A DNA stretch of 64,000 bases from JACPTG01 sp964504135 (GTDB lineage: Archaea; Nanobdellota; Nanobdellia; Woesearchaeales; UBA10216): positions 18,406 through 82,405 of the forward strand of contig CAZDCW010000003.1 of assembly GCA_964504135.1 (NCBI GenBank), given 5' to 3'. Every line of letters starts with the position of its first letter. The first letter of the stretch is position 1. Positions 8,162 through 15,729 of the stretch are shown in pieces. The notes below the pieces were generated by a model that had not been told where the DNA came from, did not search any database, and saw nothing but the letters and a program-made list of their open reading frames with translations. The translations under genes and the position numbers were made by a program.

Positions 8162-8585
8162 GTGAATTCCTCGTATAGACCCAGGCTGCTGCCACCCGTC
8201 GGCTGCTGTAAAAGGGCGACCTGGGAATGTCAAATTCCAGGTAAGCCTGCCTAAGATGGCTCCTGACAGTGTCTCTCGCTATTCCCAGCCTGTCGGCAAT
8301 ATCAGGATTTGAAAGGCCTTTCCCAACCAGACGTAAAACCTCAATCTTTCTCGGCGAAAGTTCCCTCCAGTAACCTGCTGCGGGTTCAAAATCCGGGCAG
8401 CCAAGAGTCTGTGCGATTTCATCAATGGTTCTTGACCCAAGTGACGCAAAAGCGTGGTCCAGATGAACGCCGGCAGTACAGGGAGCTATTGTCAGTGCCT
8501 CAGCAATCCCCCGCTCATTGAGTCCTCTTATGTAGAGCGATAAGGCTTCCTTCTCCCTGGGGGTTAGTTTGCCGTTCATTTTCAT
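8148..8585 (-). CDS. protein with two tandem LuxR-type HTH domains
   Basis: 145 residues built from two similar halves. The first begins LTPREKEALSLYIRGL (about residue 7), the second ELSPRKIEVLRLVGKGL (about residue 75); each continues with the IAexLxIAxxTxxxHL recognition-helix pattern of GerE/LuxR proteins. The second is closer to consensus (NPDIADRLGIARDTVRSHL). There is no receiver or ligand domain. Its place inside the lysine operon, with ATGA overlap to the gene before, suggests an autoregulator of the operon; this is inference. LuxR HTH domains are unusual in archaea and point to bacterial origin. Confidence 0.75.
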   Translation of the reverse strand: MKMNGKLTPREKEALSLYIRGLNERGIAEALTIAPCTAGVHLDHAFASLGSRTIDEIAQTLGCPDFEPAAGYWRELSPRKIEVLRLVGKGLSNPDIADRLGIARDTVRSHLRQAYLEFDIPRSPFYSSRRVAAAWVYTRNSHAAI

Positions 8586-8866
8586 CCGCTGGAATCAGCC
8601 AGCTTGGCCGGCAGGTCCATGTTCTTCCCGTACCACTGGTAGCCGATGGGGCACCATAGGCTGCTGGCTTTGCCGCTTTGGATTATTGCATTAATTGCAG
8701 GCTCTACAGTTTGATGTGTTTGGGCCATGGCCAGGATTGCTCTGTTGCCTTCCTGATAGTAATTTTGAATTACGGTCAGTCCGGCCGCGCTTACCACTGT
8801 AAGCGCTTCTTGTTCTGTCACGCCAGGCCTGAAGTCAATGCTTATGGATAATTCCAGTTCGCTCAT
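8582..8866 (-). CDS. small alpha/beta protein of the lysine operon
   Basis: 94 residues, not recognised. It starts with a strand (LELSISIDF), then alternates helix and strand in a pattern suggesting a ferredoxin-like (ACT-like) fold. One Cys lies near the end (SSLWCPIGYQW). ATGA overlaps join it to asd upstream and the double-HTH gene downstream, so the three are translationally coupled. A regulatory partner of the HTH protein is possible, but only position suggests it. Confidence 0.6.
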   Translation of the reverse strand: MSELELSISIDFRPGVTEQEALTVVSAAGLTVIQNYYQEGNRAILAMAQTHQTVEPAINAIIQSGKASSLWCPIGYQWYGKNMDLPAKLADSSG

Positions 8867-9909
8867 TTCAGGTACCCTTTTGCAGCCAGGAGCTCGGCAT
8901 TCAGGATAGCAGCTCCGGCTGCCCCCCTTATTGTGTTGTGCCCTAGGACTGTGAATTTCCAGTCGAGCACGTTGCAGGGCCTTATCCTTCCGATGGTGCT
9001 GGCCATTCCTTTTTCAATGTTTCTGTCAAGTTTTGGCTGTGGCCTGTCCGGTTCGTCCCTCACGATAATCGGCATCGTTGGGCTGCTTGGCAGCTTTAGG
9101 CTTTTCAGCGGGTTGAAGGTTGAAAATGCCTGCTTTAATTCATCTGCGCTCGTTTTTTTTGCCAGCTTTACAGATACTGATTCAAGGTGGCCGTCGTTCA
9201 TGTTCACGCGGTTGCAGCTTGCGCTTACCTGGATTTGGGCGGGTTGTATTGTCTGGCCTGAAAGCCAGCCCAGCAGCTTAAGTGTCTCGGTCTCTATCTT
9301 CTCCTCCTCTCCGCCGATGTAGGGAATCACATTATCAAGTATGTCCAGGCTTGCAACCCCCGGGTATCCGGCTCCGCTCAGGGCCTGCATTGTGGTAACA
9401 GTTATCTGTCTGATGCCGAATGCGTCATGCAGCGGCTTCAAGGCTAAAACCATGTGGATTGTGGAGCAGTTGGGGTTTGTTACTATAAACCCGCTTCTTC
9501 TCTTTTTTTGCACGTCTATTAGCCTTAGATGGTCTGCGTTTACCTCGGGTATTACCAGGGGAACGTCCGCATCCATCCTGTGGTTTCTTGAGTTGCTTGA
9601 GACTGCGTAGCCTGCGTGGGCGAATGCATCCTCAATATCCCCTGCAACCGCTGCATCCAGCGCTGAAAAGACAAGCGTGCAGTCAAGGTCAGGCGTGCAT
9701 TCCTCCACTGTCATGCCTGCTGCGTATGCCGGGATGTCGCTGCTGAGCTTCCATCTTCCTGCCATGGCCTCTGCGTAGGTCTTTCCGGCGGAATTTTCAG
9801 ATGCTGCCAGTGCAGTTACCTCGAACCATGGATGGCCTTCCAGCAGCTGCACGAGTCTCTGCCCGACCATTCCGGTTGCTCCAAGAACCCCTACCTGGAT
9901 TTTTTTCAC
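8863..9909 (-). CDS. asd: aspartate-semialdehyde dehydrogenase
   Basis: 348 residues. The NADP-binding motif GVLGATGMVGQRL is at the N-terminus and the nucleophile is C148 in TNPNCST. The length and the SSNSRNHRMD segment match the archaeal/fungal type of the enzyme. It reduces aspartyl phosphate to the semialdehyde used by dapA. The start codon is GTG (9909), 6 nt after dapB stops. Confidence 0.93.
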   Translation of the reverse strand: MKKIQVGVLGATGMVGQRLVQLLEGHPWFEVTALAASENSAGKTYAEAMAGRWKLSSDIPAYAAGMTVEECTPDLDCTLVFSALDAAVAGDIEDAFAHAGYAVSSNSRNHRMDADVPLVIPEVNADHLRLIDVQKKRRSGFIVTNPNCSTIHMVLALKPLHDAFGIRQITVTTMQALSGAGYPGVASLDILDNVIPYIGGEEEKIETETLKLLGWLSGQTIQPAQIQVSASCNRVNMNDGHLESVSVKLAKKTSADELKQAFSTFNPLKSLKLPSSPTMPIIVRDEPDRPQPKLDRNIEKGMASTIGRIRPCNVLDWKFTVLGHNTIRGAAGAAILNAELLAAKGYLK

Positions 9910-9915
9910 AGTGTA

Positions 9916-10662
9916 TCACTTCCTGAAGTAGTCCTGCATGAAATCAGCCATTGTGAAAAATCCTTTCCTGCCCTGTATCCATTCAGCAGCCATTAGGGCG
10001 CCTGCGGCAAAGCCGCTCCTGTTTCTTGCAGTGTGCTTGATTTCAATGGTGTCTGCTTCTGAGTCAAAGCCAACAACATGGGTTCCGGGTATTGAGCCTG
10101 CCCTGATGCTGGCTACGTGTAGTTCAGGGGCTTCAATTTGCCTGTCCAGCCGGTCATAGACTGCTTTTTTCTTCCGGCTTATGTTGTCTGTCAGTATCTG
10201 CGCAATCGTCTTGGCAGTTCCTGATGGGCTGTCTTTTTTCTGGTTGTGGTGAAGCTCGTAGGCGTATGCGTCATATTCCTCCAGCCTGTTGAAGACCTTG
10301 GCAGCCTCCTCAACAATCCTGAAGTAGGCATTTACCCCGATTGAGAAGTTTGAGCTGTATATCATGCCTGTTCCTGACTTCTTAACGATGGACTTTGCCT
10401 CGTCCATCTTGTCATGCCATCCGGTCGTCGCCATTACAAGGTTTTTCTTTGCTGCCGCAACTGCCTTGATGTTGTCCAGCGCGGACGCTGGCTGCGTGAA
10501 GTCTATGGCGACCTCTGCATTTTTCAGGGATTCCTGGTTTATCAGTTGGAAGGCAGTCTTTTCAGATGGGTCTATTATGGATGTGACTTCAATTCCTCTG
10601 GCTTTTGCCAGCCTTTCCACTTCCCTGCCCATCTTCCCGTAGCCTATGATGGCTATTTTCAT
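9916..10662 (-). CDS. dapB: 4-hydroxy-tetrahydrodipicolinate reductase
   Basis: 248 residues. The nucleotide motif is IIGYGKMGRE; the catalytic and substrate motif is ELHHNQKKDSPSGTA (136-150), containing the His-His pair, Lys and the PSGTA loop. It reduces the dapA product with NAD(P)H. The ATG overlaps the dapA stop (ATGA). Confidence 0.94.
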   Translation of the reverse strand: MKIAIIGYGKMGREVERLAKARGIEVTSIIDPSEKTAFQLINQESLKNAEVAIDFTQPASALDNIKAVAAAKKNLVMATTGWHDKMDEAKSIVKKSGTGMIYSSNFSIGVNAYFRIVEEAAKVFNRLEEYDAYAYELHHNQKKDSPSGTAKTIAQILTDNISRKKKAVYDRLDRQIEAPELHVASIRAGSIPGTHVVGFDSEADTIEIKHTARNRSGFAAGALMAAEWIQGRKGFFTMADFMQDYFRK

Positions 10663-11540
10663 ATAGTCACCTTATAGTTTTCAACAACCCTTCTGAGCTT
10701 GTCCTCGTTTTGGGGCGAGAGCTTGACAAGCGGCAGTCTGCATGGCCCGGCTGGCAGCCCTTTCATGTTCATGGCAGCCTTTATTGGGATTGGATTTGTC
10801 TCTATGAATGCTGCCTTGAAGAAGGGCAGCAGCTCGAAATGTATTTGCCTCGCTGCCTCAAAGTCGCCTTCCAGCCCGTATTTGACCATTGAGCTGACCT
10901 TGTCTGGCAGCAGGTTGCTTACCACGGATATCACGCCCATGCCTCCCAATGATAGCAGTGGCAGCGTAAGGTTGTCATCCCCGCTTATGACTGTGAACTC
11001 CGCAGGGAGCTCATTCAGCACGTCCATCATCTGGGAAAGGTTTCCTGATGCTTCCTTCACTGCCACGATATTCCTGTGTTCAGCCATCCTTTTGAGTGTG
11101 GCGGTTTCTATGTTAACTCCAGTCCTTCCCTGGATGTTGTACACTATAATTGGGATGTCCACGGCAGTTGCAACTGCCGAGAAATGCTGGTAGAGGCCTT
11201 CCTGCGTTGGCTTGTTGTAGTATGGGCTTACAATGAGAACTGCGTCAGCGCCCAGGGATTTCGCCTGCCTCGTATATTTTATCGTCTTCTCAGTGCTGTT
11301 TGTCCCTGTTCCAACTATTACCGGAACCCGTCCATTTGCCTGCTCAGCAACAGTCCTGATTATCTTGTCCCTTTCGTCGTCGTGTATCGTTGGGCTTTCT
11401 CCTGTTGTTCCAAGCGGAACCAGGCCTGAGACTCCATGCCTGGTCTGGAAGTCAACATTCCTTCTCAAGCCCTCATAATCAACCTCGCCGGTCTCCTTAA
11501 GCGGGGTGACCATGGCTGTGATGCATCCCTGAAATTTCAT
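10659..11540 (-). CDS. dapA: 4-hydroxy-tetrahydrodipicolinate synthase
   Basis: 293 residues, TIM barrel. The Schiff-base Lys is K162 (VAVKEASGN), with Y134 and the GTTGES loop (44-49) forming the catalytic triad. The usual YNVPGRTG reads YNIQGRTG, with Gln for Pro. It condenses pyruvate with aspartate semialdehyde. ATGA overlaps occur at both ends. Confidence 0.94.
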   Translation of the reverse strand: MKFQGCITAMVTPLKETGEVDYEGLRRNVDFQTRHGVSGLVPLGTTGESPTIHDDERDKIIRTVAEQANGRVPVIVGTGTNSTEKTIKYTRQAKSLGADAVLIVSPYYNKPTQEGLYQHFSAVATAVDIPIIVYNIQGRTGVNIETATLKRMAEHRNIVAVKEASGNLSQMMDVLNELPAEFTVISGDDNLTLPLLSLGGMGVISVVSNLLPDKVSSMVKYGLEGDFEAARQIHFELLPFFKAAFIETNPIPIKAAMNMKGLPAGPCRLPLVKLSPQNEDKLRRVVENYKVTI

Positions 11541-12862
11541 TTTGCACCTCCGAAAAATTCAGCGTGCAGGACCCTGACTGCCTTGTCGGCGTCTGACGCC
11601 TCAACAACCAGCCCTATGTTGATTTCCGAGGCTCCCTGCGATATCATCTCGGGATTGATTCCTGTTGCGCTCAGGGTGGCGAAGATTCTGGCTGTTGTAT
11701 CAGGATTTCTTTTAATCCCGTGGCCGACGACTGAAATTGACGCCTTTCCATCTTCGAGGGACACTCGTGAAAATTCTCCGAGCTTCCTTACAGCCTCGCC
11801 CATTCCGCTGTCGAACCGTGAATCTACTGTGACAGAAACGTTTACTTCAGAGGTGGAGACCATGTCTACGGATATCCTGTGTTCATCAAATACATTAAAA
11901 ATTTTGTGCAGGAAACCGTGCATCAGGAACATCCTTTCAGAGTTTACGTTTACAATTGAGAGGCCCTTCTTGCTTACAATGGCTGTTATTCCGTCCTTTC
12001 TCTCAGCATCCCTGACAATTTGCGTGCCTGCAGCAGCTGGCTCATAGGTGTTGAGGACGATTACAGGTATTCCTTTTCGGATTACCGGAAGTATGGTCTT
12101 TGGATGCAGTACCTTTGCGCCCAGGTATGCCAGTTCGGACGCCTCTTCAAAGGTCACCTTGGGTATTGTCCTGGCCTCTGGCGCAATCCTTGGGTCTGCG
12201 CTCATTATCCCGTTTACGTCAGTCCAGATTTCAACAGCCTCCGAGTCCATTGCTGCGCCGATAAGGGATGCAGAATAGTCGCTTCCTCCTCTTCCCAAGG
12301 TAGTTATCCTGCCATCAGTTGTTCTTCCGAGGAATCCGGTTACTACCGGAATGGTTCCCTGGGGTATGGATGTAAAGGCAATCTTCAGCCTTCCATATGC
12401 CTCAGGCAGCACCTCTGCGCTGCCAAAGTTATCGTCTGTTGCAAGGCCAAGGTCATATGCGTTATAAGCCCTCATCCCAATTGCTGAGCCTGAGGCCGCA
12501 ACAATTATTACAGAAAGCCGCTCACCAAAAGAGCAGACTTCATCAAGCTGCATGCTGGTAAGCCTGCCTGAATCTGCAATGTTGTCCAGCAGACGCTCAA
12601 GAAGCCCCATTTGCTCGGCCAGGAGTGACTGGGGAAGGCCAAGCTCTTTGAGTATTGAAGCGTGTATCTCTGATATTTCGTTAAGGCAGCTGGCATGTTT
12701 GCCCTTCTCTGCCGCCCTGGCGGCCTGAATCAGCAGGTCTGTAACCTTGCTCACGGCAGACACCACAACAATGGGCTCCTGCCTGCTTGTAACTATTTCT
12801 ATCACCCTGCGGATCATTGCAGCGCTGCCTACCGATGTGCCTCCAAACTTCATTACAATCAT
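11537..12862 (-). CDS. lysC: aspartate kinase
   Basis: 441 residues from ATG 12862. The kinase domain starts MKFGGTSVGS and has GRGGSDYSA; two ACT domains follow (SIVNVNSERMF and ISVVGHGIKRNP), the usual site of feedback inhibition by lysine or threonine. It is the first gene of the operon. This ATG lies 28 nt from a TATA box centre and fits a leaderless message, whereas an upstream ATG (12877) would fall before the transcription start. Confidence 0.94.
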   Translation of the reverse strand: MIVMKFGGTSVGSAAMIRRVIEIVTSRQEPIVVVSAVSKVTDLLIQAARAAEKGKHASCLNEISEIHASILKELGLPQSLLAEQMGLLERLLDNIADSGRLTSMQLDEVCSFGERLSVIIVAASGSAIGMRAYNAYDLGLATDDNFGSAEVLPEAYGRLKIAFTSIPQGTIPVVTGFLGRTTDGRITTLGRGGSDYSASLIGAAMDSEAVEIWTDVNGIMSADPRIAPEARTIPKVTFEEASELAYLGAKVLHPKTILPVIRKGIPVIVLNTYEPAAAGTQIVRDAERKDGITAIVSKKGLSIVNVNSERMFLMHGFLHKIFNVFDEHRISVDMVSTSEVNVSVTVDSRFDSGMGEAVRKLGEFSRVSLEDGKASISVVGHGIKRNPDTTARIFATLSATGINPEMISQGASEINIGLVVEASDADKAVRVLHAEFFGGAK

Positions 12863-12884
12863 CGGCAGCAGGCACAAGGGAAAA

Positions 12885-12895
12885 CTATAAATACT
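12885..12895. promoter_or_regulatory. shared TATA region between lysC and the ACT-domain gene
   Basis: CTATAAATAC on the plus strand is GTATTTATAG on the minus strand. It lies 28 nt before the lysC ATG (leaderless) and about 43 nt before the divergent ACT-domain gene. One box could serve both directions. Confidence 0.6.
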
Positions 12896-12932
12896 TTATG
12901 TTATTTCAATAACAAAAAATCAGGTAATTGTT

Positions 12933-13598
12933 ATGGTAACCGCAGCCAATCTTGTGCAAAAGTGGGTTAGGGAAAGGCCAATGATAGAAGAGTCCCTAAG
13001 ACAGGGCCTTGTCAATTATGCGGCCCTGGCTGAAAGGATGCACAAGCATGTGGAAGCAGGGCTGGGGAAAAAGGCAACCATGCCCGCCATTGTGATGGCT
13101 CTCCGAAGATACCAGGAGCAGCTCCAAGGCAACGAGCCGAAGAAAGCAACGGCATTGTTTGGCAGGGAGATAATCATGAAAACAGGCATAGCAGACATAG
13201 GCGTAATGAAAAGCGCAAGCCTTGCTGCAAAGCTTGAGAAGCTCTATAAGATTGTTGACCTGAGCAAAGGCGACACGCTGAACCTGGTGCATGGGAACCA
13301 CGAGGCAAGCATAATAACCAGCGAGAAGTACATGGAGAAAGTCCTTGCTGTCCTGATCCCTGAAAAGGTAATACTGCGGGAAAAAGGGCTTGTGGCGCTT
13401 TCGCTTTCCATTTCCGAGCAGCATATTTACACTCCAGGCACCATTTTCATCGCTGCCCGCCAGCTTGCATGGGATAATGTGAATATTTTCGAGATTATTT
13501 CCACAGCGACTGAACTGACTTTCATAGTGAGCAGGAAAGATGCCATCCGCGCATATAATTCGCTTTCTGAGCTTGCTTCAGGCCAGCATCAGGCCTAA
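12933..13598 (+). CDS. ACT-domain protein divergent from lysC
   Basis: 221 residues. The first ~75 residues are helical and basic (QKWVRERPMIEESLRQGL; GLGKKATMPAIVMALRRY) and resemble a winged-helix DNA-binding domain. The C-terminal half has ACT-like features: LVALSLSIS, then TPGTIFIAARQLAWDNVNIFEI and ELTFIVSRKD, the pattern of the second ACT domain of aspartate kinases. Divergent placement from lysC and a possible lysine-binding domain suggest an amino-acid-sensing regulator of the lysine operon. The family resemblance is seen; the regulatory role is inferred. Confidence 0.65.
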   Translation: MVTAANLVQKWVRERPMIEESLRQGLVNYAALAERMHKHVEAGLGKKATMPAIVMALRRYQEQLQGNEPKKATALFGREIIMKTGIADIGVMKSASLAAKLEKLYKIVDLSKGDTLNLVHGNHEASIITSEKYMEKVLAVLIPEKVILREKGLVALSLSISEQHIYTPGTIFIAARQLAWDNVNIFEIISTATELTFIVSRKDAIRAYNSLSELASGQHQA

Positions 13599-13617
13599 AC
13601 AGCAGGCAGCCTGTAAA

Positions 13618-13626
13618 AATTATAAA
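13618..13626 (+). promoter_or_regulatory. TATA box of the permuted HAD gene
   Basis: AATTATAAA centred 27 nt upstream of ATG 13649 with no ribosome site between them. This fixes the start of the unusual HAD protein and shows that no N-terminal part has been missed. Confidence 0.65.
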
Positions 13627-13648
13627 CAGCAGCGCTTCCCCACAGTAA

Positions 13649-14524
13649 ATGACAACAGTTTTAATGCTGAATGAAGGGCCAACAGGAGTAAGCGCGTACA
13701 TGGCAGAAAAAAGCCATGGCATAGAGACACTCGTAAGGCAGCATGGTGCGGATGCCTTGTTCGCATACTATGGTGACGACAGAAACGACCTTCCAGCCTT
13801 GCTCCACGAAAATACGGCCCTGCCCGCATGCCCTCCGGACGCCACTTATTGCGTTATTCAAACCGTCAAATCAATCGGGGGAATTGTGACGGAAAACCCC
13901 CTGCTCGCAGGTTTCTACGAGGTATACGCGCGTGCATGGGCAAGAGGGCTGACAGCAGTAATAACAGACAGGGATGGGTCAATAGTAAGGCAGGGCGACT
14001 ATTCATCAGGAGCAGACTTCCATAAGTTAGCGCGTGGCATGGGCCGGGGAGGAAAACCATGGATATACTTCCTCACTGGAGCAGGTGCAGAGCAAAACCT
14101 TGCCTTGATAAAAGGCTTAAACCTGCACCGAATAGGCGGAAAAACCAGAAAGAATCCTTACCTGGTAATGGCCGAAAACGGGCTTACCAGGGTAAACATA
14201 TATGACCCTTCTGATGTTATTGACAACATTGGCGGGATAGACCCGGACACCTTTAATAAAATGCCTGGCTTCAGGCAAACAGTCCTGGAACTTTTGCAGC
14301 CTGTTCTGCAAAAATACGGGTTTTCGCTGGCCACCGATGAAAAGAAACAGGACAGCCAGGTCGGGTATCCAAACAAAAAAGGGGGAGCCTCAATAGACCT
14401 GCCCAGAAATGTAGGCGGGCAGGATTATAGGGGTACAGAGGCTGCATGGCAATTCAAAGCTGAATTGCTGGAAGTTATGATATGTGCAGCAGAGATGAAC
14501 AATTTACCCTGGGCAATGGCATGA
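13649..14524 (+). CDS. HAD-fold protein with circularly permuted motifs
   Basis: 291 residues. HAD motifs III and IV come first: K21, then YYGDDRNDLPALL with G42-D43-D44 and N46-D47, followed by the usual post-motif-IV segment ending GGIVTENP. Motif I comes after them (TDRDGSI, D107 and D109), then motif II (YFLTG, T143) and a cap-like C-terminus with no second motif IV. In normal Cof/phosphomannomutase-type HADs the order is I-II-III-IV. The TATA box fixes the start, so truncation is unlikely. The protein would fold as a permuted or swapped-dimer phosphatase; the substrate is unknown. It follows the ACT-domain gene by 50 nt. Confidence 0.75.
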   Translation: MTTVLMLNEGPTGVSAYMAEKSHGIETLVRQHGADALFAYYGDDRNDLPALLHENTALPACPPDATYCVIQTVKSIGGIVTENPLLAGFYEVYARAWARGLTAVITDRDGSIVRQGDYSSGADFHKLARGMGRGGKPWIYFLTGAGAEQNLALIKGLNLHRIGGKTRKNPYLVMAENGLTRVNIYDPSDVIDNIGGIDPDTFNKMPGFRQTVLELLQPVLQKYGFSLATDEKKQDSQVGYPNKKGGASIDLPRNVGGQDYRGTEAAWQFKAELLEVMICAAEMNNLPWAMA

Positions 14525-14579
14525 AGGGGAAATCTGGCCATAGAAACCTTTATAATATTCTGCCAACGAACTCAAGCCA

Positions 14580-14822
14580 ATGCCAAAATTCAAGGTCATA
14601 TATGACAAGCCGACGTGCATTGGCGCGGCGAGCTGCGTTGCTGTGGCCCCGAAATTCTGGGAGCTTGTAGGCGACAAGGCTGAGCTTGTAGGCGCGACTT
14701 TCAACGAGGCCACAAAGAAATTCGAGCTTATAGTGGAGACTCCTGAGGATATCCAGCTGAACCAGGACGCTGAGGCTGTATGCCCTGTTGCGGCGATTAA
14801 GGTGGAGAAGATTTCTGATTAA
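14580..14822 (+). CDS. ferredoxin with three cluster cysteines
   Basis: 80 residues. The cluster motif reads CIGAASCVAVAP with the remote C68 in AVCPVAAI. Single-cluster [4Fe-4S] ferredoxins have CxxCxxC...CP; here the second ligand is Ala (A16), leaving C13, C19 and C68. Ferredoxins with three Cys usually carry a [3Fe-4S] cluster. A likely electron carrier for a soluble oxidoreductase. A TATA box (CTTTATAATA) sits 28 nt before the ATG, giving a leaderless message. Confidence 0.85.
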   Translation: MPKFKVIYDKPTCIGAASCVAVAPKFWELVGDKAELVGATFNEATKKFELIVETPEDIQLNQDAEAVCPVAAIKVEKISD

Positions 14823-14843
14823 GCGTGTGGTTGAGGAGTCACA

Positions 14844-15038
14844 ATGGCAACAATATTCCCCTTACAAATGAAAGATACCCTGAGTTCCGTGCGGTCAAAG
14901 GCTTTGGTACCAAAACCATATTCCATGGAAAACGCAATAAAAAGTTTGCCCGGAAAAACCACCGGACATTTCCGGAAGGTTTGCGCACAAGGCTTTCAGG
15001 CCCTGCGCACTGGGAATTTCGCCGTTCCAGACATTTGA
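14844..15038 (+). CDS. possible small basic protein, 64 aa
   Basis: Supported by a GAGGAG ribosome site 5-6 nt before the ATG and by its position 21 nt after the ferredoxin gene. The product is rich in Lys, Ser and Pro with no recognised domain. It may be spurious: codon use is not strongly protein-like. Confidence 0.35.
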   Translation: MATIFPLQMKDTLSSVRSKALVPKPYSMENAIKSLPGKTTGHFRKVCAQGFQALRTGNFAVPDI

Positions 15039-15070
15039 GGCATTAGCACTGGACAGCTGGCAGGTTGATT

Positions 15071-15079
15071 CTTATAAAG
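15071..15079 (+). promoter_or_regulatory. TATA box before the tRNA-like gene
   Basis: CTTATAAAG centred about 34 nt upstream of the first base of the tRNA-like sequence at 15109, so transcription would start a few nucleotides before it. Confidence 0.5.
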
Positions 15080-15108
15080 AAGGGCCAGATTGCTTATAGA
15101 AATGAAAT

Positions 15109-15180
15109 GGCCGCGTCGTCTAAAGAATAGGACGATTCAATCACAGGGATCTAATCCGAGTTCAATTCTCGGCACGGCCG
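15109..15180 (+). tRNA. tRNA-like gene, anticodon uncertain
   Basis: 72 nt in tRNA geometry. Acceptor GGCCGCG/CACGGCC has one C-A mismatch, D stem is GTCT/GGAC, and the T arm is perfect (CCGAG-TTCAATT-CTCGG) with discriminator G. The anticodon region folds only as GATTC/GGATC around an 8-nt loop (AATCACAG); if T15141 is U33 the anticodon is CAC (Val). The D loop (AAAGAATA) lacks the G18-G19 pair. Bases 15118-15133 resemble tRNA-Arg or tRNA-Glu D arms. It is either a divergent functional tRNA or a decaying copy; no intron arrangement tried repairs the anticodon arm. A TATA box lies upstream and a T-run follows. Confidence 0.5.
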
Positions 15181-15273
15181 CATTTTTGTCGTCTAATGGA
15201 CGGACAATTCCTCTTCGCAGTGTATATTCAGCATCATCAGATATAAAAAACTTTTGAAAATCCTCTTCGGGTC

Positions 15274-15315
15274 AGGAGGGCTGGCGCGGCAAATGCTGCG
15301 CCGGCATTTATCATC
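15274..15315. other. GC-rich hairpin in the spacer 15182-15315
   Basis: In this gene-free stretch a GGCGCGGC-AAAT-GCTGCGCC stem (8 bp with one G-U) lies about 20 nt upstream of ATG 15316. It could be a 5' regulatory hairpin of that gene. A GATATAAAAAAC box at about 15239-15250 would start transcription near 15272. Nothing else is evident here. Confidence 0.35.
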
Positions 15316-15621
15316 ATGGGGTTCATCACAGTTAACGGCCGGATGCTGGATTATGCTGAGTGCAGGAGGCAGGCCAAGGCAGTTGAGGCTGAGGCTTTGC
15401 GTGAAATTGGGGAAGTTTTGTCCAAGTACGGGTTTAGGGTTGAGGGTGATGGGAAAACATTTGTGCTCGATAGATTGAATTTGGCTGTTTCTTTGGAAAT
15501 CAGGCACATGAATTATGAATGGCAGGCTGGCAGTACGCCTCCGGACCGTACACGTTACCAATTCCCGAAAGGGGCTGCTGAATCCAGGGCAGCCACAGCC
15601 CGCTACTGTCAGTCAGGTTAG
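15316..15621 (+). CDS. hypothetical protein whose C-terminus reads into repeat R1
   Basis: 101 residues. The first ~70 look like a genuine small alpha/beta protein (MGFITVNGRMLDYAECRRQ; EIGEVLSKYGFRVEGDG). From about residue 73 the frame is inside the R1 repeat (15530-15618), so the last ~30 residues are repeat-derived and their Arg/Ala/Thr-rich make-up differs from the rest. The original C-terminus may have been lost when the repeat arrived. No family was recognised. Confidence 0.5.
   Translation: MGFITVNGRMLDYAECRRQAKAVEAEALREIGEVLSKYGFRVEGDGKTFVLDRLNLAVSLEIRHMNYEWQAGSTPPDRTRYQFPKGAAESRAATARYCQSG
15530..15618 (+). repeat. R1 structured repeat, copy a
   Basis: Contains the shared core CCGTACACGTTACCAATTCCC, the GAAA tetraloop hairpin (CCC-GAAA-GGG) and a 3' hairpin GGGC-AGCCACA-GCCC followed by GCTACTGTCAG. 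It aligns with the copies at 18707, 28994 and 63861 (reverse). Confidence 0.75.
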
Positions 15622-15729
15622 TTCAGGTTAAGTTAATCCATCTCCTCTATGTTTTAACTGGTATCTAATGTGTGTGTCCTATAAGGATTGCACAATGTTT
15701 AAATTGCTGGCACAAACACAACTGTATCA

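Noticed and set aside
15188..15220. Second tRNA gene starting GTCGTCTAATGG
   Set aside because: Only a D-arm-like stretch is present; there is no acceptor stem or T arm in either order, and a permuted-tRNA arrangement with 15109-15180 does not pair.
15530..15618. R1 copy a resembles the core of a cobalamin riboswitch (ACAG-CCCGC-TACTGT then AGTCAGG)
   Set aside because: The other R1 copies break the pairing required by that class, lack the long upstream arms, and do not precede B12-related genes. An Rfam RF00174 covariance search on all four copies would settle it; strong hits would reverse this.
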